Positions 48,512 through 59,954 of a stretch of DNA of 64,000 bases are shown here, piece after piece. The notes beneath the pieces are model-generated. The model saw only the letters and a program-made list of their open reading frames with translations. It had not been told where the DNA came from and did no database searches. Position 1 is the first letter of the stretch. Every line of letters starts with the position of its first letter. A program made the translations under genes and the position numbers. This DNA is from Lindgomyces ingoldianus (lineage: Eukaryota; Ascomycota; Dothideomycetes; Pleosporales; Lindgomycetaceae). The stretch lies in NCBI RefSeq assembly GCF_010093535.1, contig NW_022985164.1:1093485-1157484 (forward strand), in the 5' to 3' direction.

Positions 48512-49103
48512 TGTTACAGTCTACAGTTAGACTAGCGTAACTCCACCTAGGATGCTCTATAATATAGTACAGTTAGAGCAGGACTTGCTTACAGACTAAG
48601 CAGAGGACGCAAAAGCCGCGCGACTACCTAAGATCATAGAAGAATGCGTTGTCTAATAGGGGGACAGGACATAAATTCTACAAGTCTAAGGGAGCTTAGC
48701 AAGCCCTGCTTAGTAGGCTTAGGTAAGCTTATCTAGCTTGCCTTAGCATCCCCTATATATGTATATAGTTCCTATATTAAACAACTTTTAAGAGGTGTGT
48801 TTAATGTTTAGTTTATTTTTTACATAGACTAAGTAGCATTTAGCTTTTTAAAAAGCTATAATACTATTTATATATCTTACACTATATATACCTCTAACCC
48901 TGTCTAACAGGACTGTTTAACCCTAGCCTCCCTACTGCTGCACATAGGGCAAACCACAATCTAGTCACTCTCTGTCCCTCTAATAGCCTAATAGCCTGTA
49001 CGTAGGACTGTACACCCTACCGGAACGGCCCCTACTATCCGTCCTACTTCCCACCTAGGAATATCACTTGACCCGAGTGCTTCACGAAGCAAGGATTGTA
49101 ACA
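48512..49103 (+). repeat. Right (3') LTR
   Basis: 592 bp, TGTTAC...GTAACA. Here the first ~220 bp are the mutated part (CAGTCTACAGTTAGAC against the less mutated left copy). The last ~150 bp are GC-normal (CCCGAGTGCTTCACGAAGC), the reciprocal of the left LTR. Confidence 0.92.
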
Positions 49104-49587
49104 TTAGTCTTAAACATTATAAATAATTAAGTGTGCTTTTTAGCTAAACAGTAATAGCTCTCTAAACTAATAAGCTCTTTTTAGTTATAAATAGCTATAA
49201 AGTAACTATAAGCTTCTTAACTTTTAAAAGTAAACTTTAAAGAAGATTTATAACATAATATTAAAAACTAGTCTTAAAGACTCTTCTATTTTATGCTAGA
49301 AATTTAACTCTTATAACTACAAAAGTGCCCCTATTTACTCTGTTAAAAGTAAGGCTTACATGCAACAGCGCTAGTTAATAGACATAGACTGCTATAAAAG
49401 CGCTTAATTTTAGTCTACTATCTTATAACAGTTTTCTCTATAAAAGAGTTTATCTTTTAATAGACAAAATAAACAGGTTTAATAAGAAATGTTTAAGCCT
49501 CTAAATTGCCTACTATTACCTTTAGATTTAACTATAATGTATAATTAAAAGCCCTTAGTGCCTACAGTCTAGATCTATCTAGTTCTA

Positions 49588-49656
49588 GGTCTAGAGGAGT
49601 TGTCTGTCCAGGTCTAGGGGAGTTGTCTGTCCAGGTCTAGGGGAGTCGTCTGTCCA
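49588..49656. repeat. 23-bp tandem repeat x 3
   Basis: Three contiguous copies, starting 49588, 49611 and 49634, of GGTCTAG(A/G)GGAGT(T/C)GTCTGTCCA written as a 23-bp unit with two variable positions. It is a small GC-normal island in otherwise RIP-mutated DNA. Confidence 0.9.
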
Positions 49657-49914
49657 GGTTGGCCAGTCTACAGATCTAGGATAGGGGAAACAGAACATAT
49701 AAACAAAATATAAAAAGCAACTAAAAGGCACACTAGTTTTAACTTTATATAAATATAAGCAGATCTATTTTACTGTTAGCAGTCTAGCATGTATTAAACT
49801 ATATCTAAGACTAGTAATTAGCTAATCTATAAACACTATTTAGTATAATTTAAACTAAAGAAATTAAAGATACTTAGCAAATTATAAGGCACTAAAAAGT
49901 AAATAGAGTAAGGG

Positions 49915-50175
49915 CAAAAATTAAGCAAGAAAAGTAAAAATTAAGCAAAAAAAGTAAGAATTAAGTAAGAATTAAGTAAAGATTAAGTAAAAATTAAGTA
50001 AAAAAAGCAAGAATTAAGTAAAAGTAAAAATTAAGTAAGAATTAAGCAAAAAGCAAAGATTAAGCAAGAAAGGCAAGAATTAAGTAAAGAAAGTAAGAAT
50101 TAAGTAAGAATTAAGTAAAGAGGGTAAAGATTAAGCAAAAAGAGCTAGAATTAAGCAAAAATTAAGTAAAAAAAA
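49915..50175. repeat. Purine-rich imperfect tandem array
   Basis: About 260 bp of imperfect AAG(C/T)AA(A/G)AATTAAG-type units, almost all A and G plus TTAAG, ending in a poly-A run. Copies vary through A/G and C/T changes. Confidence 0.8.
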
Positions 50176-53100
50176 AAAAAAAAGTAATTAGTGTTTCTAT
50201 ATTATATTTAGCGCAGTTTAAAGGGAGAGGTTAAGGTAACTTAGTAGAGTAGGATTTAAAGGCTAAGAATAATAAGTTAAGAGGATTTAGTAAAGGGGTA
50301 AGCTCTTTATATACTCTTAGCCTTTTACCTTTACCCTAGCAGTAAGAGTACTTAAACTACTTAAAAAGTGCCTTATAGTAGTAAAAATAAGTGTTATAGA
50401 ACTTATTAAAGAGTAATTTAAGCTTTTAGTGTTTAACTAGTGTTAAAATTAAAGTGCTTTTAACCTTTTTAGTCTTCTAAAAAAGTAAAAACATGTAAAT
50501 ATAACATATATAAGTAGATTTTTATTATTATGTAGCCTAATTTAATAACAAGCAAGCTAGGCAGCAACAGTATAAAGAGAGATTAGAGGAATTAACTGCA
50601 GTAAACATATAGTGCACATAACTATTAACTAAATAAGATATTATCTAAACATGTTAACTAACAAGCTAAGATTAGTAAGATACTTAGCCTATTTAAAGAT
50701 AAAGCAATGTCTAATTATGCTAGTACAGGCCTAAATTTTGTAGGCAAATTAATTAATTTAAGACTAGATAATACAAAGCACTAATAAACCTACTATAGCT
50801 CTTTAATATCTAGCTATTATCTTTATAGTAAATAAAAGATAATTAACTACCTAAATAAAAAAAAAGCAGAAGGCACCTTTATACTATAGCTAGTAAATAT
50901 TTTTATATATACACTGCTTTATTATTTCTTAGCTAAGTTGTTAAATAGACTATCTATTAGATTCTATATCTTATTAGTAACACTATATGTTATGTTTTTA
51001 ACTGCACCTGTAAAGCTAGCAGCATTAATAAAAAGAGACTTATAAGTGCTAATGCTTATAAAGTCTATAACATCTAATTCTAGCGCAGAATTAATAGACA
51101 TAATATTAGCTGCATTAAAGTCTTTAATCTTAGACGCTAATAACTTAGCACCCCCTAAAATAATATTAGGACTAGTAAGTAGTAGCACTGCATAAGGCTA
51201 AAATATCCTAGAAGGAGGTCTACACTGTCTACCCTTTAGTAAATAATAAGTAAGAGTAAACATCTTAGACCTAACATTTTACTATAAATGCTTATTATTT
51301 ATCTTCTTACTAAAGGCGTTTTCTATAAGCGCACGTAATTGCATGTAGAACTAGAAGAAAAGCGTAAGACAGCTAAAAGTAAAGTTTACATTATAAGTTC
51401 TATTCTTAATGTGCTACATATTAAGTTTATATGTATAGTTTACAAGCTTAAGCACTAAATTAGTAGCCTAAAATGTATTAGGCTTTCTATGTATATTAAC
51501 TAGTCTAGATGTAAGAATAGACTACTAGAGTATTAGAGTAGAGATGTTATTAGTTAACATCTACTAAAAATGTAACAGTTTAGTGCTGTATTAACTTTAC
51601 CTAGACCTAAAAAACATAATAGCAAGTAAGTTAATTAAAAGGCAGATAAGCCTAATATTACTATACTTTATAGTATAATAAAAGCTTAAGAACATCTTAA
51701 TTTCTTAGAAAAACTAACATGTTAAGGTAAACTTGCTAACTAGGTTGTCCTATCTGTTTTATATAAAACTAGTAAAGACCTTTGCCTGCACTTAATTAAA
51801 GACATTAAAATAGTTTTTAAAAGTAAGCCTACTAATAGCTTTAAAGTATAGCTCTAAAGTGTGCTACTTAACATTATTAATGTTATCTATTAAACCTTAA
51901 AAAAGGCTACTGTTACTTAACTTCTAGTAGAAAAAGCTAGCAATTCTAGTGTTCTAGCTTAAGGTAATAAAAAGAACTACTATATAATATTTAATATTAC
52001 TTTTATTAATGCCTAATTAATTTAACTATAAGATATTATGTAATAAGTTGCTTAAAAAATTAGAGCCTTCTAGGGCTAAAAAATACGTGTAGATAATTAT
52101 ATACATAAAAGACTAGAAGATATAGAAGTACACTAGCAGCCTAATTATTTAGTCCCTTTAATTATATAGCTTAGAGGCGTCCTGCTGCTTCTTTTTAATA
52201 CTTTGTATAAACTTAGCTGTCTTTTAGTTACTTTACATAATCTATAGTTACTTCTTAAAGCTTAGTTTGTTAGTGTCTAGAGGTAACCCTAGCTGCTTTA
52301 ACTATATATTATTATGTACTTTATATATCTTATTAATAACACCCTTATTAAAAAAAATAGCCTCTAAATAATTAACCTAACTAGAAGTCTTACACAGCAG
52401 CATATTAAGTGCTAGTATTAATAGTTTTTAAAGCTTACTTCTTTTAAATATAAACAAGACAGCGCTAGAGTAAATAGCTACTATTACTTATAATATAAAA
52501 TATATAGTAATTCTCTTACTTATAGGATTTTAAACTATGCTATTAGACTCTATAAGGTGCTTAAGCTGTAGTAGCATGCTTAGTTTAAACATAGTTTATT
52601 TAAGCCTATCTAATAAAAGCTATAGGCACTTAATAATTAGCGCTGTAGTTAGGTTTTACTGCGTAAATGTACTAGTACCTAGTGTGTAGTTGCGTATACA
52701 GTCCTAAAAATTGTAATTGTTATATATAATTATAGACTACAGGTCTATTACAAGACATAGTAACCTAAGTACTATTAGATAACATAACTACTAACTAAAT
52801 AAATATAACTTATAATAACTTTATCTTATTTACTATATTATCTACCTTTTTATTAATAACCTTATAAGAGTTATATAGACTAAGACTTAATAACATCTTA
52901 ATAACTTATTACTTTATGCTACTACTATGTAAGTATAGCTCTAGTAGGCAAGTAAAATAATTTAACCTTCTTTAAGCCTAAGCGCGTAAAATAACAGCAG
53001 TAATTAAGTACACCTTACTATTATGCAAAGTCTTTGCCTTTAGATAACTACACTAGGCTGCACACTTATTACTTAGTATGCTACTAATAAACTTACTCTA

Positions 53101-53885
53101 AGCTAGAGCCTTTTTAGCTAGAGTTATGCCTATACTAGAAAAATTAACATCCTCTAACTTAGCATTAGGCTAATACTGCCTAAACAAGGGCTTCTTAAGT
53201 AAGACATTAAACTCCTAGTAAATTAAATTAAAATTAAAATTATTCTAAACACCTTAATTAACTTTTATTATTATAAGTAAGTTATACTTTTTAAGTGCTT
53301 TTTTAAAAATTATTTTTCTTTTACTAGGCTTTAAAGTCCTTTTTAGAAAAAGTTTATTTAGGTATAACTTAAAAAAATTACTAAGTAACTATCTAAGCTT
53401 ATGCATATATATTAACATAAGCTTAAGCTTTTGTCCCTTTGTATAGTAAGTTAATGTTATGCAGTAAGCGTAGTCTAGTAATGTGTTAACTAACTACTTA
53501 GTAGTAACAGCACAAGGCGTCTTAACATTTAAAAAAGAGAGAAAGGAGGTTATTAGAACAACAGATAATAGTAACATTAATAAAAAAAGTATATTTAGTA
53601 GCTGCTAAGATAGACGCGGGGGTAAACATAGATGTAGGGTGCAGCTAGGGGAATTATTACTTATTTTAGTAACAGACAACGCGTAAATTGTCCTAAAAAT
53701 TAATACATAGTAGCAGTACATAATATAGTTGCTACTACAAAGTTTTACAAAGTTTAGAAGACAGAAACATAGATAAATTAATAATAAAAGGTCCCCTTAT
53801 ATAAAAAGTAAGTAGTAAAGTTATAGTATTTAAGAAATAATTATAAAAGTCCCTTAGACAGCTAGGAAGAGAAAGCCTTTCTTAC

Positions 53886-54479
53886 ACCCTTATTAGCTAG
53901 AGAGATGGGGCTTGCGCCACTAAGGCCACTAGCAGGGGCTTGCCCCTGTCGAGGCTCTCTCCCCATCCCGTCTGAGCTTGCTGAGATAATCACACCTCTT
54001 AACTATCCATAGTTAATTTCCTCCCCTCGCAGTCATGTAGATGCAGGCCGCCGGGGAAGATTTCAACCGTTCAGTCTCTTGCTGAAATTTAGGGGGGCGT
54101 CAAGAGAGGATGAAGATTGTACCTTGAATCAGATATTTTCCAACTTTCGTCCTACAGCACTCTTCGTCCTGACAACCCCTACTTATAAACTCAATACAAC
54201 AAGTCGAAAACACAAGTTTGTATCACTGTAGCACAACACCTTCTTACAGACTGGCTATTCTTAATGCGCGCAAGACATGTATAGCTTTAGTTGACCTATC
54301 ATGGGCTCGGGTAAATTCTGCTACCCTCAGCTCTCCAATACCTAACTTTTCAATAAATTCGACGAATATGAGCGATATAGCAACCTCATGCCAGCATTCC
54401 GACATCATAACATTCGATGGAGTGCGTTGTTGCCTTGCCTTGCCTGCGACACTGCACTCTCTAAGGGCCTCCCCCCTCA
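53886..54479. other. Boundary of the AT-rich block with nested palindromes
   Basis: Composition jumps from TA-rich to balanced at about 53890. A perfect palindrome, 7-bp arms CAGGGGC/GCCCCTG with a 2-nt loop, lies at 53933-53948. GATGGGG near 53905 and CCCCATC near 53962 form an outer pair around it. No gene is supported here. Confidence 0.5.
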
Positions 54480-56185
54480 GACCGTAGCTCTCAGAATTTC
54501 GGTGAAGAGCCTTATTCTTACAAACTTCTCGACTTTAAGCTCAGATAAGAAATCAGTCTAGTAGTCCTCTTCTCCGGTTCTCCGTCTGACGATATTATAT
54601 GTGGTATCGTACTCGTATTGACTCCTGGATAGCCCGAGCTATGGGGCCCTCTTCTATAGGTGGGTAACTGAATCTTGAAATTATTCACTTTCGCAGAAGA
54701 CACAGCGCATTCTTGTCATGGAAAACCGCAAGACCGCTCTCCGCCTGAGAGGAGTAGGGGGGAAACCATTTTCTGGATAGATGTCACCTGCATATATGCT
54801 TCAACCAGACGGATATCAAAGAACGGAGTGATCAAGTCACTACCATGCCAAATATATACTTCGGTGCTTTTGAGGGTTTCGTCTATCTAGTTAATGGAAT
54901 CCACCCTTGGAGGACAGAGCCCATCGTGAAATATCTAAGCGATGACATCACAACCAACGCGGAATATCGTTCGTAGGTGGACGTATCCCTGTTTGATATG
55001 GAAGAATTCTTAAGTATACATTAGTTCGATCGAGTTTGAGTGATTCAGGAGATCTTGTACCAGCCATTAGGGCAAAGAATCCCCGGGCGATCTGTAATGG
55101 ATATCAGTTAGGCGGCGGAGTTCCGGTTTCCTGACCGAACTTTACAAAAGTCTGAATTACTCGTCCCGTGATCCGCGGGATAACGTGTATGCTCTGTTAA
55201 GTTTAATCGATAAAGGATGTAAAGAGGTGCCTGAGGTAGACTACTCTTTTTCGAGGTTGAGCTTGTTACCCGGCTCGCCAAACAGTTGGTTTTACATCGG
55301 AGAAGTCTCGGTCTGTTGGCGTACATTATGAATAATAGAGGATAGTCGGAAGTACCTAATACCAACGTAACGCTGAGTTAGGTTTCAAAATGAGATGAGA
55401 AAAGATGGTTCAGCCCCCTACACAGGCGGAAATGCTTCGCCTCCCGACATAGCCATTTACTTTAGAGGTAATCTCCCAGGCGATCTCTTCCATTAATCCT
55501 AGGCCCAAAAAAACCCCCGTGTTATCAACCTCCACATGAAACTTTCTCTTCCAGTACTACGTATAAGACTCTCATCGGCGGGCCGATGAGGCTCAGAACC
55601 TACAGTCGAACATTTTCATATCGCCAGACCAAGTGCCTAAGTGTGATAATTTCGGCGGCAATATTCCATCATTTAGAATTACAAATCTGGCTGGCTAACG
55701 GTTCATCTATACACGTACTATTAGGCACTCTAATTTCGAATTCCGTAATAGAGACATTGATCACACTGGATTGAAAATCTCAAGAGTCCATGCATATGGC
55801 ATATGTCTAAACACAATTGTGTCGCTAGTACTGTTGGTTGAAATTTCGCCTAAGAGCTTCTAAATTTGCTTCCACCTTTTGGGATCACACAGGGTCCTCA
55901 AGTTGTTAGCATCATGGCATTACTGCTACGCCTTGCCAAAGCTATCCTAAGGTGCGGGATTTACTCTTCGACGAGTGGTACCATGCACGAGACCCAGATG
56001 TTCTCAAAGAAATTTACCGGTCAGGAGCAACTCGAACTTTGCTTTTATATACCATGGATTCCTTAGGAGTACTCTACCCAGGTTGAAAGCTAAGGGCAGC
56101 GTGTGGGCGTTAAACGAAGCCGGTGCGCCCTTCACCTTACGCAACACGAACCATTACATTTTTATTGGCGCCTGCTAATCGTACT
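54480..56185 (+). pseudogene. HET-domain (heterokaryon incompatibility) gene, decayed
   Basis: Plus-strand text keeps HET landmarks in order. First come YSYKLLDFKLR and then SGSPSDDIICGIV, broken by a TAA (54546) and further stops. IFWIDVTCI at 54768, the WIDAICINQ-type box, follows. After a one-base shift near 54795-54802, QTDIKERSDQVTTMPNIY and FVYL match the ER..QV..M..IY helix. Near 56105-56176, VWALNEAGAPFTLRNTNHYIFIGAC matches the C-terminal (A/V)PFVLR...VG(E/A)(A/C)Y block. In between, frames change and stops accumulate. HET proteins trigger non-self incompatibility reactions in fungi. This copy cannot make one. It abuts the RIP block. Exact ends are uncertain. Confidence 0.72.
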
Positions 56186-56687
56186 GAACATTGCTGCAGT
56201 ATCGCCCCTGTACCTGTTGCGACGCACATACGTCTTTGTGGCTGATCACTACGGAGGTCATCAATATCTGGTAATCTACACGAACTCTCTTTTCCAGTAA
56301 AGCAGAAACACTGGATGTATTCTCAGAACGGAAGAGGCTGTACTGAAGGACCGTACTCTTGCCGGAATAAAGGAGAGCGTCAGGAGGATACTAATATATG
56401 TCCTAAGACACACTACCACATCCCACATTAAGTGGCAAGAGGTAGTACATTCACCGCGAGGGCGTGGCTTCACTTCAAGGTGAAAATGGAGAAACCAGAA
56501 AACCAAGGCGGTCAAATGGGTGGGAAAGAAACGCTTAACATATACAGCCGGCTTCATTTGCACTGCAACCTAGCACCGACCATCCAAGCGCTCCACCCAT
56601 CAGTCGAGAAGGTCTAGACAGCTAAGCAACGGGTTAGGAACACCTCTAGAATCTTTCCGCCGCAGACTTATTATCCTACACGAAGCA
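56186..56687. other. Intergenic, HET remnant to membrane/coiled-coil gene
   Basis: Possible last traces of the HET pseudogene plus the promoter of the next gene. No independent gene is supported. Confidence 0.5.
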
Positions 56688-58182
56688 ATGGAGGATGTTG
56701 AACCTCACCCTGTCCCTGCAAGCGGTTACAACTCTGAGGGCGACAACCTCAGTGAAGACAGCCTGTGTCCACCGAACAGAAAGGATCTCTATAATTCGCA
56801 CAATGGTTACAAAGATAAGCCTGGCCAGAAGTCACTACAAGATGGTATCGAGGATGCGCTGAACAGCGTCGTTGAGCAAGAAGTAAGCACCCGAAAAGGC
56901 ACCACTTCGCCGTTTGGCTCCACCATACGAATGCTTATGTTACCTAACACAGGGCATACGCCTTCAAACGGCAATCAATCGCATTCTCGAATGCATGCAT
57001 GAGCTGAACACTAAGATAGAAGAGTTCCGAGATTACGTTGCAACCCAAGATAGCGACAATACGCCGCTCTATCAATGGAATAAGTATGAAGAATTTCCCC
57101 GCATTGCTCAAGCCACTCATAAGCTTGGTACCGCGATCAAGGTGCTCAAGATTATGTTTGATAGAGTTCCAGGGGCGTTGGCCCCAGAAATACCGATCGC
57201 TACGAAAGCTAACAATTTCCCCTTGCCTGTCTTTCCAGAAGACTACGCAACCGCATGCAAAGACGAGGCCCTCCAATGCTCCATTTCCATCAGTAATGGG
57301 GCAGCATATGTCATGGAAGTCGTCAACCAAACGACGGCTAAATGTATTGATGAACTGGAGCTGTCGTCTTTGAGTCAAGGTGCTCGGAAGGCTGCAACGG
57401 AGGAGATGTCCCGGGAACTTGCCAAGATCATGAAGTATTCGACCGGAGCTACCGAGCAGGTCTACCTGGCTAAAGACCTGTTGATTAAGGCCTTTGAGTC
57501 TTGCACCACCATTAGGCAGGCGCCAATGCAGCGCGATAGCACTGATACTCTAAAGTCGACTAAGCAAGACATGGTTCGCAAGGAGTGGGTGGGCGGGTTG
57601 CAAAAGGGTGGTGCCTACATCATCCATGGCCTCGCAGTCATTGGCGTCCTTCTCCTGACCCTCCTGGTCACTGCTCCTTTGAAACCGAATATCGTGACGC
57701 GAGGGGATCTTAAAAAGGTCGACAATAGAATGGATCTGATGATGTTTTCTATTATGACGTATGTTTTTGAAGAGAACAGTGCCATGAAGGCTCGCCTTGC
57801 TGGACTTGAGAAGCTGTCTCAAGTTCAAACCAACAGGAGCGAAGCGATCCAACTCCGCCTCGACAACCTCTGGGACTCTCTCGGCATTCCGGATGAGAAC
57901 GGGATGTATCGGTTTGACAAGGAATCTAATCGGCTGAGTGAATTCTTGGAACACCAGTTGATAGACCTCAAGGGCGAGCTCCTCAAGCAGGCGAAGACAC
58001 TAAATGATATGCGGAGGCAGAACCACCTGATGGACATCCGTCTGACAAGGCAGATTCAACGCCTTCAGCCCCGTGAGTCGAAATGGGGGTGGTGGAAGAC
58101 AGAGGATGCCGATAGGAAGAGTGAAGTCGACGAGGGGACCTGGGAGAACGACCGCGAAGAGAATGAAACACGGGACCTTTAG
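56688..58182 (+). CDS. Unrecognised single-TM protein with C-terminal coiled coil
   Basis: Spliced model: 56688-56882 and 56953-58182, 70-bp intron with GTAAGC donor and CTAACACAG acceptor, frame kept, 474 aa. The N-terminal 65 residues are polar and acidic. Residues about 66-280 are helical and rich in Glu/Lys/Thr (TAINRILECMHELNTKIEEF, HKLGTAIKVLKIMFD). A strong membrane helix lies at about 286-308 (YIIHGLAVIGVLLLTLLVTAP). After it come heptad-like segments (NSAMKARLAGLEKLSQ, SEAIQLRLDNLWDSLG, FLEHQLIDLKGELLKQAKTL) and a Trp/acid-rich tail. No signal peptide or enzyme motif. It may be an organelle or plasma-membrane protein with a coiled-coil lumenal or cytosolic arm. Codon use and a long intact frame argue that it is real. 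Family not recognised. Confidence 0.75.
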
Positions 58183-58459
58183 GATACAAGCGGAGCGTTC
58201 AAGGAGAAGACTGTACGTCTGAAGGATTTGGTGTTGCTCATCTTTAACATCAAGTGGGGACTACATGGATGCAATGATAGCTACTCGAGGTGGCTTTGAG
58301 GCAAGATGTTGTGCCGTGCGTAGGGACGTGTGATGTGGGCTGACACATTATGTCGGCAGTGCCTGACTCAATTTGGGCTTGCTTTATCTTGATGTAGCCT
58401 TGTGGAGAACGTTTCAGCTTACTTCATACAAGATTCCTATCCTTCCACTGGAAGGAAAT

Positions 58460-59098
58460 TCATCTGCAATCTTCGCATACTGATCCGTCTGGGTTCTTCT
58501 TGACCTGTGCGTCTTCGGTCAGGACACTCTGCCCTTCTGACCCACCTTTCGGTTCTTCTTGACTTGGTTTCTCTTCTTTCTTCTTCCCATACTTGTCCGA
58601 ATGACCTAGATCTTTGCTGGGGTCTATGTGATCCCTTACGAGTTGCTTCAGCACTTTCGTCTCTGCAACGCGATTTAGCCTCGCGACCTTGGGTGATATG
58701 ACGATACTAAAAGCATACCTGGGAAGCCTCCTTTCTCTTTTCGATCCCAGAGCAGCACCTTCTTCACGTTGACATCTTGGCCCTCTTGAGCCGATTCAGG
58801 TGGCGTGTATGTCTGCACTCGAGATCAGTCTTCTGGATTCTAGCGATTGCAATGACCTTACCAGCTCCACTTGGAACAGCCCACCGGTTGCTGGTATCAG
58901 AGCTATTTCGCCGATCTGTGTACTGAACGTTGATAGGAGTTCTTGACCGAACTAATTGTTCGTCGTCAACACGGGAAAGGTTCGAGAAGAAGGGAGGAGT
59001 TGTCCTACATATGCTGCCCTCAACATCCACCGACATTGCGTGCAGTATGTGATAGCAACGCGGGGTAAGGATACTGGCGCAGATTGGATTGATGCCAT
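58460..59098 (-). CDS. Rdx-family selenoprotein-W-like protein (Cys form), four exons
   Basis: Spliced minus-strand model: 59098-59009, 58951-58862, 58812-58719, 58662-58460, with introns of 57, 49 and 56 bp, 158 aa. The Rdx thioredoxin-like fold is clear. VAITYCTQCRWMLRAAY carries the CxxC redox motif with Cys where SelW has Sec. FGQELLSTFSTQIGEIALIP, ATGGLFQVEL and VLLWDRKEKGGFPETKVLKQ follow. LVRDHIDPSKDLGHSDKYGK is the conserved C-terminal block. The last 40 residues are a charged tail ending CEDC. The role is probably cytosolic thiol redox chemistry; the fungal substrates are unknown. Every exon is too short to be noticed alone, and the overlapping single frames in this region are misleading. 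Confidence 0.93.
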
Positions 59099-59954
59099 GT
59101 CCTATGTTTTGGGGTCGAAATTGGCAGAGCGGAATCCTTGAGCGTCTTATCGATAAGCCGAGGGATTTTCTACCTCATGTTGATGCACATTTGTGTATTA
59201 CTCTTTTGCACAATTGTCCTCGAAGTACAAGTGTATTCACTATCTCTCTGTCTAAAAACAGTCACTACTAATGTGAACCACGGAGCGGAAGTCAGGAGAT
59301 GCCGGAAGAATACCCATTTCAGGGCAAGTCCTAGAATAGACTAGCAAGCAATGCAAAAGTCGATGCAAGTTTCCGACCACACTAATCCGTATTAGCCACC
59401 AGCCCAAAAGCCATCTCCAACCATCAATCTCCTCAACATCAAACTATTTCTCTTGGACGCCCTTCTCGGACCAGCTTGCATCCCGCCTTCTTCTTACCAT
59501 GTGAACTCTAACACAAGCCCTCAGCTCTAGGCTGTGCACTTCTCGTCCCTGGGTTCCGCTTCCCTCGAAACATCCGAGCCGCCGGGCCATCGCGAATCAC
59601 ACTTTAGCACTGGCCAATAACGACATGTAGACGGCATTTCACACTTCACCAGCCGAAAAGGAAATATTGACAGAAAACAGCGTATATGGTCGATGATTCG
59701 ACAAACAAGCTTTCTAAGGCACGTTGCCAGGAACGGGCGTGGCTTGAATGGCGTTCATTCACCACGGTTACTTGTCCGGGAGCTCTTGACAATGTGCTCT
59801 CTATGTTCTCCTTGCAGATTCCCCCGTGCAAGGTTGGAGCAGTGAATATGTACATAAAATCAGTCGGTATGCTTCTTTGTGAGGGCATTGCCGTCAGCCC
59901 AGGCTTCCCTTCGTTCCTTACCTTACTCATTGTCATTCTTTTCGCCACTCTATC
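59099..59954. other. Divergent promoter region, Rdx gene / lipase gene
   Basis: 856 bp between two divergent starts. No coding frame with features. The plus ORF 59686-59958 overlaps the lipase start in another frame and lacks motifs. Confidence 0.55.

Larger units (their letters stand above)
41431..49103 (+). mobile_element. Complete Ty3/gypsy chromovirus-type LTR retrotransposon, RIP-inactivated
   Basis: Two direct repeats of exactly 592 bp bound the element. Each begins TGTTAC and ends (G/A)TAACA, so the LTR ends are short inverted repeats. The five bases before the left LTR (TTAGT, 41426-41430) equal those after the right LTR (49104-49108), a perfect target-site duplication. A purine-rich tract precedes the right LTR. 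The internal region encodes, in one frame on the plus strand, remnants of zinc knuckles, aspartic protease, reverse transcriptase, RNase H, integrase and a chromodomain, in Ty3/gypsy order. Many TAG/TAA stops from C-to-T and G-to-A changes make it inactive. The surroundings are also RIP-mutated, so it appears nested in older repeats. Confidence 0.93.
49104..53885. repeat. AT-rich RIP-degraded DNA, right flank of the LTR element
   Basis: Same TA-dominated composition as the left flank, up to a sharp boundary near 53885. A minus-strand open frame at 50964-51188 (74 codons, ILGGAKLLASKIKDFNAANI) and coding-like text upstream of it suggest a mutated gene in minus orientation around 50.9-53.5 kb. 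I could not assign it. Two tandem-repeat patches lie at 49588-49656 and about 49915-50175. Confidence 0.75.

Noticed and set aside
49915..50175. CRISPR-like repeat array
   Set aside because: Units are contiguous and imperfect, without unique spacers, and the host is eukaryotic.
58764..59036. 90-codon minus ORF reading MSVDVEGSICRTT
   Set aside because: It runs through two introns of the Rdx gene in the wrong frame. The spliced model recovers family motifs on both sides.
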